DNA of 64,000 nt from Phascolarctos cinereus (GCF_002099425.1 NW_018343982.1:11815501-11879500); one strand, 5' to 3'; counted from the first letter of the stretch, positions 1 to 11,564 are shown. The notes: generated by a model not told the origin, from the letters alone. Translations and numbers: made by a program.

Positions 1-259
1 CCGAGGCTCACAGTACTTCTTCCTTGAAAGCCATCATGGAAGAGAGCTAAAATTCCTTTATTAGAGCCTTTTGTTTACAGATGCAATTCTTGCTCAGTAG
101 CCAACAAGAAACAAGTAGAAGATACCTGTACATGTTCTAACATACAGAGAAGGTCCCCTCCTTTACAAATGCCTAGAGACAGGCTCCATGAACTTACACT
201 GATATCAGAGAGGACATATTGTACATGTTCTAAGAACTGGGCCCTCATTGGCCAGACCC

Positions 260-392
260 CTCCTCATTATATGTGTATATGTTTATACATAGGTGTGTAT
301 ACGTGTATAGTTATATATGCACACCACTTCCCTATATATGCCTATATGTAGCTATATACGTTAACACATATATAGGTGTGTGCATGCTCGTT
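260..392. repeat. TATA/CATA-rich low-complexity tract
   Basis: Imperfect runs of tatatg, gtgtat and acatat. No regular unit persists, so this is a decayed simple repeat. The rest of 1-260 shows nothing recognisable. Confidence 0.6.
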
Positions 393-519
393 TTATTTCC
401 CTCATTAGAACATAAGCTCTTCTTGAAAGAATATTTTGTTTTAGTCTTTGTGTCCCCAGTGCCTAGCACAGTTCCTGGCACATAACAAGTACTTAATAAA
501 TGCTTATTGATAGATTGGT
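393..519 (+). repeat. L2-type LINE 3' end
   Basis: The stretch reads in the order expected of an L2 3' terminus: cattagaacataagctc, then gtgcctagcacagt, cctggcacat, and acttaataaatgcttattga. These are the conserved landmarks of the L2 tail. It is a 5'-truncated ancient copy. Confidence 0.8.
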
Positions 520-2240
520 TACTTTGTTTCTTATCTTGATTGCACTTTTCATTGGCTTTATGTGTCTCTCCTGAGTTTATCAATAATGTAAGTATCAGAT
601 ACTGGCTTGTGAATTGTGGATTTGAATAACTACCACTCAAAATAGCCTCCTTAATATGCTTAAGTACTGGTCCTAGATTTATGTGTGCATATTGGGAAGG
701 AGGGTATGTATAGGGTATACACATAATGATATAGGTATAATAATTGCCATAACACTTGACAGGACAGAGAAAAATCTAATTTTTTAAATTTATCATGTTA
801 CATAATAAAGGAGGGAAAATATTACAGAAGGAATAGTGAACAACTTCCAGAAGATAAAAGGTTGGATGAATTTAAAATCAATATAATTATAAATAAGTTA
901 GCATGTTTAATTTGTACAGTGAGTTGTTATCCCCTGATAAAATGATAGCATATCTTGATTTTTTAAAAAAACACTAATTTTATCACCCTTTGTAGGAGTT
1001 TCATTATGATTTCTATGTGACATGAAAGATTTAAACTTGTACTTTATTACTTAATGTGAAAAACTGCAGGACAAAATTGCAAAACATGTTTTCCTAAGAC
1101 TTAGTTGCTAGGACTAGCAGCCAAATAGTGGAATTAGATCAGAAAATATTCTTTGATAAATGCTGTATTTTTAGATCTTGATACAGATAGTCCACTAATA
1201 GGAAAGAAAACTATCTGGTAATATTGGAAGTGTCTATGTCTGCACAAAACAGGATTTTAAAAAAAGTATGTGGAGGAAATCAAATCAATGATTTGTGATT
1301 GTTTAATAATCATTTTCCCCAAAACAACCTGTGGTTTGACTGAATTCATCCATTATCCTCAGTTTACTCTTCATTCCTCACTGACCCCATCTGCTACTTC
1401 TTTGGAGAGAGAGAAGAGGCTATTTGGATGTGAGGCACCTTACAGACAATACTCTTGCAAAGTCAGTCAAATCAGTTGGAATTCAAAACGGGAATTACTT
1501 TTTGTCTTTCCTTAGTTAGATAAAATCATTAATTCCACAGCTAATTCCCATATGTAGGTCAGCAAAAGAAGGGGTGATGTTTTTAAAAGAGGTAGAATTG
1601 GTGGATTGGATAATGCCTTCTCCTCATGACCCACCACTGCTCATGTTCATGCTTTGGGAATGATTTCATCCTGTCTTTAAGCGATGCCTTCCCTGCTTTG
1701 GCAATCAGGCTTTTTCTATGGGAACTTCCTACAGCTTGCTGTTGAGCCCTGGTAGATTAGAATAGCCCTAGTTACTGTCCAGAAAAATAATGGTGTCCCC
1801 ACAAAGAGAAGTCCTGGGTCTGACTAGAGGAAGTATGATGTCCCTTGATGTGATAGATTGCCAGATGGTGATTAATCTCTTCCTTATAAGGACCTTTGGG
1901 TATGGCTTTAAAACAAAGGGTAGGTAAGGTGATTGATATTCAACTTTTGGGGGTATTAGTGAGATTTTATTGAGACATATGCAGCAATGATCCTTTTGCC
2001 CCACCAAAATTGTGGATATCTCTGAAAAGCTCTATTACATCTGGTTAGTTTCCTATACCTCTTGTTGGCTTTTTCCATTCCACTTGGCTGTTCAGAGCTA
2101 ACCAGATCTTTGAGGGATTTTTTGAATTACTCTCCCTGGATGAGGACTAGATTTCCCTGAGGTTTGTTTTAGCTTCAGGACTATTGATTGGGGGGACCAG
2201 ATGCTGTGTTCCCAAGTCACTGTGGCTTAGAAAGTGTTAT
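520..2240. other. No recognised feature
   Basis: AT-rich single-copy-looking intron. A 79-codon minus-strand open frame lies at 1768-2007, but it has no recognisable domain, splice context or neighbours, so I do not call it a gene. The 1560-2100 part is less AT-rich and could be a decayed repeat I do not know. Confidence 0.5.
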
Positions 2241-2413
2241 CTTTTTCTGTTTGTTTGTTTTTGTTTGTTTTTGCTTTTTGGTGAGGCAATTGGGGTTAAG
2301 TGACTTGCTCAAAGTGACAGCTACTAAGTGTCAAGTGGCTGAGGCCAAATTCAAGCTCAGGTCCTCCTGACTCCAAGGCCAGAGCTTTATTCACCATGCC
2401 ACCTAGCTGGCCC
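2241..2413 (-). repeat. SINE1_MD/WSINE1-type tRNA-derived SINE
   Basis: Read on the minus strand, it starts at the head with the gccagctaggtggca motif. It continues through gagtcaggaggacctgag (B-box region), actgctttga-like diverged bases and caagtcacttaacccc, then ends in a CAAA-rich tail, seen here as tttgtttg runs at 2250-2270. Full length for this family of about 150 bp plus tail. Confidence 0.88.
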
Positions 2414-2558
2414 ATTCAGGTTACCTTAACAAGGGTCCAATATTGGTTTATAACAGTATCTCGTTTTCTATTGAGAGAACTGGGGTAAGTTCACTGAGGG
2501 AGGGAATATTTGTTAAGGTGGAGGTGGGTGAAAGAATTCCCCCATTTGGGTTTCAGTT

Positions 2559-2579
2559 ATAATAATAATAATAATAATT
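2559..2579. repeat. (TAA)n microsatellite
   Basis: Seven or so TAA units abutting the tail end of the minus-strand CORE-SINE that follows. It was probably seeded by that SINE's 3' tail. Confidence 0.8.
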
Positions 2580-2791
2580 TTAATAATAGCTAAAATTTAT
2601 ATAGCACATTAAGGTTTATAAAATCTTTTACAAATATTATCCCATAATTTTACTGAAGAGGAAACTGAAGCAGATAGGGATTAAGTGACTTTCCAGGGTT
2701 GCATGGCTAGTTAAGTGTCTGAGGCCAAATTTGAACTCAGGTCTTCCTGACTCCAGCTCCAGCATTCTATTCTTTGTGCCACATGGTTTCC
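2580..2791 (-). repeat. MIR-like CORE-SINE
   Basis: On the minus strand, the tRNA-like head (ctggagtcaggaagacctga) is followed by ttcaaatttggcctcaga, then the CORE segment (cttaatccctatctgcttcagtttcctc). The right arm ends in atataaatt and a TAA tail. The order and length (about 210 bp) are those of marsupial MIR/MON-type SINEs. Confidence 0.82.
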
Positions 2792-2865
2792 TTTTTTGTG
2801 GTTACTGATCAGTAATTGTCCTTGTCTATGAAGTTTTGGTGATTTTTCCCAGTGATCTGATCACA

Positions 2866-3150
2866 TGTATAGTTAATAGCACAGCCAGGGTTCAAACTCA
2901 GATTCTCAAATTCCAAACCTAATGATCTTTCCATTCATATAATTATATTAGTGCCAAATATATCATACAATCATAGAATTTTAGATAAAGAAGTGATTTT
3001 AGAAGTAATTTATTTCAGTCTCCTAATTTTACAGATGGCCAGAGGACCAGATAAGTTAATTTCTTTGTATAAGATGACATGGGGTGTGCAGAATTGTGAT
3101 CTGAGCCAGCCTGCTTCTTTTACTCCAAATCCATATCCTTTCCATGCCTG
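2866..3150 (-). repeat. Two decayed MIR-related fragments
   Basis: At 2880-2940 there is a cagccagggttcaaactcag segment. At 2966-3150 there is atcatagaattttagat, followed by ttacagatggccagagg. Both resemble the antisense of MIR-type elements, but they are highly diverged. Confidence 0.5.
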
Positions 3151-4053
3151 TCTCTCTCATATGAAACAACTAAACAAATGAGGTCTTTCTGATATGTTAT
3201 TCTGTTGCCGTAAAGTCTTTGTTATATTTTCTGGGAACAAGCCTAAAACCAAGAGGAAAATAACAACTTAGTGCAAAGTTGAGTTAGGCAAAAAATTTCC
3301 TATTACATATTCTTTCCAACTGAAAATATGTCAAGTGCTCTTTATCAAGCTGCCAAGGTTCTTACAATAAAACTGAACATTTATAAATGGAAATTTTCCA
3401 AAAGTACATTTCTTGTTGATAATTTGTGCTAATGAACATATCATATATCATAAAATGAGATAATATATGTAAAGTGCTTTGAAAACATTAAAGTGCCATA
3501 TAAATGTGAGCTGTTATCATCATATCTTTTCTTGCATTGCAAATTAAATATTTAAAAATAAATGAGGAATGCAACTGAATAATTCTATAAATGGACATGA
3601 TATTTAGAAAATTTTCTGCAGTGAAAAATCTGCCTTTAAACCAACAATAGGGCCTGATTTTTGATTCTCACACATTCTTTAATAATAAACATTTAATATT
3701 CTGAATTATGAACTTCAAAATAACCAGAAGTTAGGCTTAATAAATAAGTCACTTGCTTGGTATTGAAGAATCAAAAAGAGAATAATAAATTTTTATGTGA
3801 GAATACTATAAAACCAGTCTTGTTAATTTTATTGTAAAGGGAAAAAAGATTCTTGTTTCACTTAATTTAAATGGATTATTTCTATCCTGATTAGATTGTT
3901 TATTACTTGTAACATAATTAAAATTTATGATATGCATAACTTTGGTATGTTGGTTTTGCCTTGAGAGTATTAGTTAATCAGTAGTTTTAAGTATTTTATA
4001 TGAAACTTTAGCAAGTTTATTGGCTATGTTATTTATATGTATTTATTTCTGTA
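3151..4053. other. No recognised feature
   Basis: AT-rich intron. The stretch at 3440-3520 (agataatatatgtaaagtgctttg) faintly resembles a MIR right arm but is too short to call. Confidence 0.5.
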
Positions 4054-4093
4054 GATACACATACACAGATATATACACATATACACAAGTATA

Positions 4094-4134
<41 letters not shown>

Positions 4135-4184
4135 ATATGCATGCAGGTACACACACACTATATATATACATATATATACATACA
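4054..4184. repeat. Compound (CA)/(TA)/(GT) microsatellite
   Basis: Alternating acacat, gtgtgt and a pure TA run at about 4103-4128, closed by acacac and atatac. Open frames on both strands here are translations of the repeat and are not genes. Confidence 0.9.
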
Positions 4185-4574
4185 TTTTTTTCTGAAGCAA
4201 ACTATTTTTAGTCATGACATTTTAAATGCAATGGCATCTCTTAGATAGTTGTCAATTAAGAATTTGGAGGCTGTTGGATCCATGAGTATTAGGTTATTTT
4301 GTTATAGTTTGCCTTATTTTTAAAAATCACTAAACCCTATTTTCTTACTAAAATGATTTTTAAAAACACTTTAAAATTCCGAATAGGGTTTTTCCATTTA
4401 TTTGTGTTTTTTTAAACACTAACATTGAAATATAAAATTGGTCATTTATATTGCTTTTTTTTAAACACAACTTGAAAAGTTATTAAAGAAAAACTAGATT
4501 CAGAAATTAGAAAAAAATTAGAAAAAATATGTTATTTGTGAAAGAACCTTGGATTTATTAATCATTGCTTCAGT
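4185..4574. other. No recognised feature
   Basis: AT-rich intron with several T- and A-rich runs. Confidence 0.5.
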
Positions 4575-5338
4575 GCAACTTGGAAATGTACTCTCCAGTG
4601 TACTCTCCAGGAAAGTGATCCAGTACCTTTGTTTTATCTTATACTGTTTAACATTTCTGTCAGTAACTTAGATAAAAGAATAAATGACAGCCTTATCAGA
4701 TTTGTAGATGACACAAATCTGGAAAGGGTAGTTAACATATTAGATGATAAAATCAAAATCTAAGAAGATCTTGATAGTTTAAAACGTTGGGCTGAATGTA
4801 ATAACATAAAATTTAATAGTGACAAATATGTAACACTTGAGTTCAAAGACTATTGCACAATTACTTGATGGAGTGGTATAGCTAGATAGTATCTTGTCTG
4901 ATAAGGGTGTAAGGATTTTGTTTAGTTCTGGCACCATATTTTAGGGAGGACCTTGATAACTTGGAGAGAATGGAAAAGAGGGTAACCAAGATGATGAAGA
5001 GAATTGAGATCAGGCCATATGGATCGATTAAAGGTCTTGAAAGGGTTTGGAAAGGAGAAAATAGAATCAAGGAACAACATGCTAGTTTTTTCAAATATTT
5101 GAAACACTTGTGTGGAAGGAGGATTATATTTGCTGTGCTTGTCCCCAGAGTAAGGGGTGAAAGATGCAGAGAGACAGGTTTCAGTTTGATATAAGGAAAG
5201 ATTGCCTAGTAATTAGAACTATTTGAGAAAGTATCAAGAGACAAAGAGTAGATAACTACTTGTTGGTGATGTTACAGAAAGAGTTCTTAACCTGGACTAG
5301 ATGATCTGTAAGGTTACTTCAAATCTGAGATTCTGTGA
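4575..5338 (+). repeat. L3/CR1-clade LINE, RT and 3' end
   Basis: Translation of the + strand gives a CR1-type reverse-transcriptase segment: LFNISVSNLDKRI, then RFVDDTNL where the family has FADDTKL, then DLDSLKRWAECNNIKFN. The 3' end carries the CR1/L3 hallmark gactagatgatctgtaagg, followed by a terminal gattctgtga. Many stops are present, so this is an old 5'-truncated copy. A short local duplication (tactctccag twice) lies at about 4590-4610. Confidence 0.85.
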
Positions 5339-5436
5339 AATCCTTATATTTTGTGTTTAATTGGATGTTAGAGATTGCATCATTTACAAGCTGCTTATGG
5401 CACATGGAGTAATTTGGAAATCAGAAGGCAGTCACA

Positions 5437-5570
5437 GTCATAAATGTAGAACTAGAAGGGACATTACATATCTTATAGTCCAACTCCCTATTTTGCAAAT
5501 TAAGGAAATGTTGCCCAGAGAGGTTTAGTGACTTGCCTAAGAAGTGGCAGAACTAAGATTTGAAGAATAA
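5437..5570 (-). repeat. MIR-related SINE fragment
   Basis: The stretch contains aactagaagggacatta, then gtccaactccctattttgc and cccagagaggtttagtgactt, which read as the antisense CORE/tRNA part of a MIR-like element with its L3-like extension. Confidence 0.65.
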
Positions 5571-6075
5571 TAGAACTAAAAAAAAATTCATAGAAAGGAT
5601 TATTTGAGTTAAAATGAGTTCCAAGTATTATAAAACCCTCTTTTAGAAAGAATAACAATATCCTCAATCTTTTCCCTTAATACTTTATCTCTTTAAAAAT
5701 GTCTCTTGATTATGATTGTCATATTGAAGAAGAAATTATTTTATGTTTATAAAAAGAAGCTTGTACAAAAGAGCTTTCATTCTGAAAAGTACTCTAGAAT
5801 AAAAGTATATAAAACAATGTGGGCAAATAGAGTTAAAAGATACTGCCAGAAGAATTAAGTTCCCTTCTAAAAAGTAGTACTTTAGGGAATGATCATTAGT
5901 AAAATAGGGCCATTTTGAATGTAAGTAATGGGGTACTTTATTGTCTGAGTTGTAAGGGGAATGATTATCTCCACAGGGAGGTTTTTTTTCCTTTCTAGTT
6001 TTAGTGTTAAGTATTACACTGTGGTGCTACAAAAAGTTTATTTTTCTTGACTGGTTTTAATAGTATAGAGTTCGT
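5571..6075. other. No recognised feature
   Basis: AT-rich single-copy-looking intron. Confidence 0.5.
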
Positions 6076-6260
6076 CCAGCGGTAGGGGCCCTTTGGCCTT
6101 CAAGATCCTTGGGTGTGGCCTTTTGACTGAGTCCAAGTTTTATAGAACAAATCCTTTTATTGAGGGGATTTGTTCTGTGAAGTTTGGATTTGGTCAAAGG
6201 GCCCCACTTGAGGACTTAGAGGGCCATATGTGGCCTCACAGCCAGATTCCCCATACCTGA
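6076..6260. mobile_element. hAT-type non-autonomous DNA transposon with foldback core
   Basis: The element is a long imperfect palindrome. A perfect 11-bp stem at its centre (agaacaaatcc at 6144-6154 and its complement at 6166-6176) is flanked by arms of about 60-70 bp that pair imperfectly (ggccttttgactgagtcc against ggatttggtcaaagggcc). The right end (ggccacatatg-type motif, then tccccatacctga) matches the ends of a mammalian hAT MITE group that starts near gggtggggaacctg. The left terminus looks eroded. Confidence 0.7.
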
Positions 6261-7224
6261 TTTATACACTTTAAAATGTATATTGGATTAAAATGGTACT
6301 TTCTCCATTCATCTACCAAGAATGCTACCCCCAATAAGAAATATTTTAAGTTTTAAGAAGATTTGATTAGGCAAAATGGCTTCATATTAAGATATGAAAT
6401 CAGTAATTCAGAGAAAGATATTGAAAAATAAAGCTAATAGAAAATAGGCTAGGATAATTATGAATTTTTTAATATTCAAATTTCACTCTGAATTGGTGGT
6501 GATCTGTAAAATGGAACAATTTTTTAAAATCCCCTAAAATTAATAGCTCCTCAATTTTATCAGTATTACTTTTAGGTAAAAGATGCTGTTGATAGACCAG
6601 GATCGTTTGATTCATAAAGAGAGAACTCATAATTTCAGTAATTGTCTGTGACTGCTATTTTTTTGAAAGCTAAAATACTCATCTAAATCACTACTTTTTG
6701 GCTATTTCAATTGAATTAGCAAACAACAATAAAACGTTTTTATTGAAGTATTAAATACTTTTATTTCATTGTTCTGTAAGATAATCAATGTGGGTTCAGA
6801 TTCCAGTCTTTGCATGTGTCATCCTGTTTGACTCTTCTCTGTGTCCTCCTATAAATTCCTTTTTGGGGAGGGGACAAGAATGGTGGTTTACCCAACATGC
6901 TAGATGTACAGATATCACAGTAGCAGGCAGTTCGTTGGTCATCACTTGCTCTTAATCATACCTTTCTTGGATAATATATTTTATAGCATAATCCTGCACA
7001 AAACTGTTGACATTTTATAATCTTATGTCCACCATACATCGTTCCATTGCACTAATCTTCAACTTTAATTCCTAAGAAATTATGATATTCCATACATTTA
7101 AACTGTATAGCATATGAAGAGAATTTGTGTTCTTACTAGATCTATGATTTCTTCTGTATAAGAAACTTCCAGTGATGAATTTCCTCTACTTGTCCAGATC
7201 GCAGTCTTAGAAAGATCTTGGGAA
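6261..7224. other. No recognised feature
   Basis: AT-rich intron. Nothing recognised on either strand. Confidence 0.5.
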
Positions 7225-7343
7225 CTGAGAGGTTAAGTAACTTGGCCCAGGTCATATAGGCAGCATAATCTCAGGCAGGCTTTAACCTAGGAATTCCTGA
7301 CTTAAAGGCCAGTTTTCTATCCATTATATCACATTGTCTCTCC
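7225..7343 (-). repeat. MIR-like SINE fragment
   Basis: Antisense MIR landmarks are present: gaggttaagtaacttggccc, then attcctgacttaaaggcc and ctatccattatatcaca. Confidence 0.7.
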
Positions 7344-7409
7344 AAGAGAATATAATTGGTAAAAAAAAAATGAACCTTTAAGTGAGGGAGAAGCTTAGTA
7401 CCATTAAAA

Positions 7410-7870
7410 GCACTACATTTGCTAAATGCAGTTTAGCCCACTTACCTACTGCAATTTGATTCTATTAAATTCCTCCTTATATATCTGCAGTGTCTATCCA
7501 AGATGTGTACTGATAGGCCATGTCCATGGGCTTTCCATTAACTGCATATAATTGTGTGGTCAATAGATATTCTTTATCCCCCTCATTTTTCTTGTAGTAG
7601 GTAGTTTAAACTCTTTAGGGTTATTTGCACTGTTCTGGGGCTTTATGCAGTCTACACAATAATGTCCTCAAGTGGGATCATCTATAAAGAATGATATCTA
7701 TATCTATAAAAGATTCACCATCTATAAGGAACTCTTCTTCCATTTGGACTTTGTAATGGATGGCTTCTCTGACAGTGACATTCATATATTTGATTAGTAT
7801 CTCTCTATTTTATGCTTTGTTTACAATCAGAGAGTGGTTAAACAGTGTGAGAGAAATGGATATGTCTCAC
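7410..7870 (-). repeat. RTE-clade LINE reverse-transcriptase fragment
   Basis: Translating the minus strand gives a degraded BovB/RTE-like RT. A VNGKPMDMAYQYTSW segment corresponds to the family's conserved 'g..ie.V..yvYLG' motif, followed by an EINRR-like stretch (KEEFNRIKLQ). Stops interrupt it, so it is an ancient copy. Confidence 0.65.
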
Positions 7871-8444
7871 TTTTATTAAAAACCAATTATTGAATTAGGA
7901 CTAATATTTTCCCCCTTCTATTTCCTCATTCAGAAATCAACCCCCATAGACTATTTAGACAGCCTTTGAAGTGCAGGGCTGATAACGAAGTGAAATCTTG
8001 GGCGAAACTTACTCAACTGGGAACACTTAGATTTGATCAAAAGGTAAAGAGATTCTTCTTTAGGTGAACTGGTGAATTCTGACCCATTATGTTTTAGTCA
8101 GATCTGAGTAGAAGTGGATTTTCCCTTTTGTCTAGATTACCCTAGATGGGTTGATAGGAGTATAGGTATGTCTCTTTTTCCAAGACTGAATGATCAGCCC
8201 CTCATTAGAATGGGTCTACCTCTCATTAATTGTTAACCAATTGTTAACCATTGTTGCCTGAGGGGAACAACCACTCTTCCAAGGGCATATGAGCATTGAG
8301 AGACCTGTATGAGTGGTCTTTGGCATTTGAGAGTGTCACTGACCCCTTTTATTAATTATCTGCTAGCAATAATTAATAAAATGGCTAAATATCCAGAAGC
8401 TGTTTCTTGAATTTTTTATATATCACAGGTGCTACATATGAGAA
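7871..8444. other. No recognised feature
   Basis: Contains a short local repeat, ttgttaaccaattgttaacc, at about 8230-8250. Otherwise nothing recognised. Confidence 0.5.
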
Positions 8445-8705
8445 CCTACATGATGTAGTAGATAAAATGCTAAATCTGGAATCAGGAAAACCTGCATCAA
8501 AAGTCTGACTCCATATAATTACATGTCCTATGACATTAGCAAATCACTTAACCTCTCTCAGACTCAGTTTTGTTATATGAAAGTGGTTAGTATACTTGTA
8601 ACACTTCAGATCACTGTGATAATCATTTGAGACATGTGAAGTGTTTTATAATTCTCAAAGCACTATTTAAATAACAGTTAGTATATTTATCACTGCTATT
8701 ATTAT
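8445..8705 (+). repeat. MIR-like CORE-SINE
   Basis: tRNA-like head (gatgtagtagataaaatgct), then gaatcaggaaaacctgcat, caaatcacttaacctctctc (CORE entry), and a right arm with aagtgttttataattctc and tattat tail units. Near full length and diverged. Confidence 0.78.
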
Positions 8706-8959
8706 ATGTTGTTATCTAGTTCAAAGGTTAGTTCTTAGAAAGCAAATCCAATCTGCCACTGACACCATATTTGAAGTTTTTCTAGTATGGGAAAACCATT
8801 CAGAGCCCATGCTCTACCAACATAGCTTTCATGAATCCAGGGTACTTGTCATGATAAAGTACTGGGGTAGACTTCGTAAGTTTAAAAAAAAACATAAATA
8901 TATTGAAACCTCAAGAGGCATATTCTTTTTATTATACCTGTATTGAATTCTCAGAAGTA

Positions 8960-9085
8960 ACAGCCATATTTAATTCAATTAAACACCTACTGTATGCAAA
9001 GTTTTGTCCTAGGCTCTAGCAATACAGCCCTCCTCTTATATTTTACTGAGAGGATATAGTACATACACAGAGAAATAAATATATG
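8960..9085 (-). repeat. L2-type 3' end
   Basis: Antisense tail landmarks: ttaaacacctactgtatgc, then tcctaggctctagcaatac. The rest, up to 9415, is unrecognised. Confidence 0.6.
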
Positions 9086-9416
9086 TGATTTTGAAGAGAT
9101 TAATAGACATCTTTAACAAATGAAGCAGTGGGATAAGGAAAAGCTGTGCCCAGACAAATGAAGTGATTATAGCTCTTAAAGAATTTATCACATAAGATGA
9201 GAAAAAGTGACAATTACTTGTAAATATCAGTGAGAGAAAAGTGTGTAATAGGTATATAAGTAGTGATTGCTTACAGTTCCTGTTACTTTGTAGAGTTAAG
9301 GGAAGCTTATGCTAAGAATTTAGCATCCAAAATAATAGGAAGAAGGTTCTTGAGTCCTTGGAAAGGGGAAATGAAATATGTAGCTGTCATTAGGTAGATT
9401 TTATTTTTGTAGATAT

Positions 9417-9555
9417 GGGATCATAAGATCATAAATTTAAAAATGGAAGGTACCTTACAGGCCCTTTATTTTACAGATGAAGAAAAGGAAGTCTAAAGAC
9501 AAACTATTTGCTCAAGGCGACACAGGAAATGACAGAGGCATGGTTTTAGTGTAGA
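9417..9555 (-). repeat. MIR-related SINE fragment
   Basis: aaatggaaggtaccttaca is followed by ttattttacagatgaagaa and aggcgacacaggaaatgac. This is the antisense layout seen also at 5437 and 20110. Confidence 0.65.
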
Positions 9556-9596
9556 TACTATGGTTACAAAACTAGTCGACAGTTATTTTCTTCGTG

Positions 9597-9842
9597 TGTG
9601 TTCAGTCATTCAGTTGTGTCTGACTCTTTGTGATCCTGTGGACCATAGCACACCAATACTGTCCATGGGGTTTTCTTGGCAAAGATGCTGGAGTGGTTTA
9701 TCATTTCCTTCTCCAGTGGATTAAGGCAAACAGAGATTAAATGACTTGTCCAGGGCCACACAGCTAGTGTCTGAGACTGGATTTGAACTCAAGTCTTCCT
9801 GACCCCAGGCTCAGTACTCTATCCTCTGAGCCATCTAGCTGT
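9597..9842 (-). repeat. MAR1-type SINE (RTE-tailed)
   Basis: The left end holds the antisense of an RTE/BovB-like 3' tail: gttgtgtctgactctttgtg, then ccatggggttttcttggca. The rest is an antisense CORE/tRNA-derived body ending with gccatctagctg (head). Full length at about 245 bp. The shared tail indicates mobilisation by the RTE LINEs also present in this window. Confidence 0.85.
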
Positions 9843-9845
9843 ATC

Positions 9846-9968
9846 ATCAACAGGCATTTATTAAGAGCTTACTATGTGCTAGGCACTGTGCTAAGCACTG
9901 GATATTCCAATATGGACCATATCTGCCCTCACTTGCTTACATTCTACAGACACATAAAACCTGGGGGC
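9846..9968 (-). repeat. L2-type 3' end
   Basis: aggcatttattaagagc is followed by tactatgtgctaggcactg and tgctaagcactgg: the antisense L2 tail, directly abutting the MAR1 head. Confidence 0.85.
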
Positions 9969-10129
9969 TGAAAAGCACTGGGGTTTGAGTGTGTGATGGT
10001 AGAATGAATTATCTCTACTGGTGGCTGAGTTCAGAGAATGATAACTAGTTTTGGACTCTTCCAAAACATGGAAGAAAGGGCCTTTAGGAACTTTTTCTAG
10101 TGTACTGTGTTGCCTTTGAAATGTGCTTT

Positions 10130-10322
10130 TCTTACCATCACTCTAAGAAGTATGTAGCAAAATATTATTACTTTCATTTTACAAATGCAGAAATGAAACA
10201 TGAGAGATTTAGTGACTTGCTGAGGTTCACACAGGTAGTAAATAATAGAGCCAGAATTCAAATTTAGGACTTTGGGTTTGGAATTCACCATTTTTCCCAC
10301 TATATCATAGTGTTTCCTTTTG
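10130..10322 (-). repeat. MIR-like SINE
   Basis: Antisense layout: attttacaaatgcagaaatg, then agtgacttgctgaggttc, cagaattcaaatttaggac and ccactatatcatagtg (head). Confidence 0.72.
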
Positions 10323-10359
10323 TTTCCTTGTCTTGTGTATTGTGTGTCCATTAATCACT

Positions 10360-10452
10360 AATCAATAAGCACTTATTAATGATTTTATTAATGACTGGAC
10401 AAATCAAAACATTTATTAAATGCCTGCTCTGTGTTAGGTGCTATATTCTTGT
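10360..10452 (-). repeat. L2-type 3' end fragments
   Basis: aatcaataagcacttatta, then acatttattaaatgcctgc and tgtgttaggtgcta: antisense L2 tail, possibly two overlapping fragments. Confidence 0.7.
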
Positions 10453-11074
10453 GTCTTGTCTGTTGTATTAGTTAGCTCTTACCACTCAACTGGTGCCCAA
10501 GAATGTACAGGGTAGTAGAAGAAAGTACTTGTAGGTAAGAGGAAAAGCAAAATAACCTGGGTGCATGCCATTTTCCACCCCTTGATTCTAGCTTCTGAAA
10601 TAAATGTTTGCCACCGTTAGTATTAAGGTTTGGCTAAGGGTACTGACATAAAGAAGACAAAGGATTGTGAAACTTGTTTCAAGTAAGTATAGAGCGCAAG
10701 ACAAATTTAGTCCTTCCCTACAAAGTGAGTTTGTGTTTGTGCTTCTTCTGTCACACATTCCCAGAGAGCGCACATTTTCTTGGTTAAGAATGTGTTCTAA
10801 AGTTGGAAGACAGACAAATAAAACTCTGAAAAAGAAGACTACCATTTAATATTTAGAGTGATATAATTGGGGTAGAGTACTTGTTCTTGTCTTTCCTAAA
10901 TGAGCTTGTTATGAACTTGACAGATTAGCTGTTTGGTTAAGGTGTGAACTCTGTCTGAATCATAGCATGTACTTTCCTTGTCCCTTAACATCAGATATTA
11001 CACCTGGGCTAAATAGCTTCTTGGAAATAAGACCTATGTCTTAGAAATGAGACTCTTCTCAGCAAAACCTGCTT
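10453..11074. other. No recognised feature
   Basis: Single-copy-looking intron. Open frames on both strands at 10588-10849 lack any recognisable protein similarity. Confidence 0.5.
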
Positions 11075-11400
11075 CAAAAATTTTCCGGTTTCTTTTTAAA
11101 TTTTGGGTGCATTGGTTTTGTCTATGAAAAATCATCAAAATTTCATGTAACAAAAATTGTCCGTTTTACTTTTGTGATCTTCCCTGAGTTTTGGTCATGA
11201 ACTCTTCCCCTATCCAGAGATCTGAAAAGCAGTTTCTTTCATGTTCCTCTTGGTTATGTCCAGGTCATGAGTCCACTTGGAGGTATCTTGGTATGTGGGA
11301 TGAGGTATTGGTTTATACTTTGTTTCTGTTAAACTGATTTCCACTTTTCCCAGTAGTTTTTGTTGAAGTGAGTGCTTGTTACTTATTGTTTGTTGACCAC
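11075..11400 (-). repeat. L1 ORF2 fragment
   Basis: gcattggttttgtctatgaa, then aaattgtccgttttac and ttcccagtagtttttgttga match in order the same ORF2 segment seen, better preserved, at 33835-34120. Antisense orientation, old copy. Confidence 0.75.
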
Positions 11401-11564
11401 AAAATAAAAATATTTGATTTGGTAGAACAAAATGATACCTTGAATGCCTCTTCCAATATAGTACCTCCTAAGCATATGTAAAACTATATAAGATTCTTTG
11501 AAAGTTGTCATAATGCAAACATTCTTGTTCTATGACTTTTTGAATCATCAGAGGATCATAAGTA

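Noticed and set aside
332-724. 130-codon minus-strand open frame, the longest in the window
   Set aside because: It runs through a low-complexity tract and an L2 tail, and its product has no recognisable domain or splice context.
1768-2007. 79-codon minus-strand open frame in a less AT-rich block
   Set aside because: No family recognised, no neighbours, and length within chance expectation.
2241-2413. tRNA gene, because of B-box-like motifs
   Set aside because: The motifs belong to the tRNA-derived head of a SINE; no cloverleaf can be drawn. The same applies to the other SINE1, MIR and MAR1 copies.
4054-4184. TATA-rich region as a promoter
   Set aside because: It is a TA/CA microsatellite with no downstream gene start.
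7935-8043. Possible upstream ATRNL1 exon after a pyrimidine tract and CAG
   Set aside because: The translation does not match any ATRNL1 segment, and no donor site gives a consistent frame.
9597-9700. Apparent ruminant BovB/Bov-tA-like sequence, suggesting contamination or transfer
   Set aside because: The motif is the RTE-type tail of a native MAR1 SINE; the body and all neighbours are marsupial repeats.
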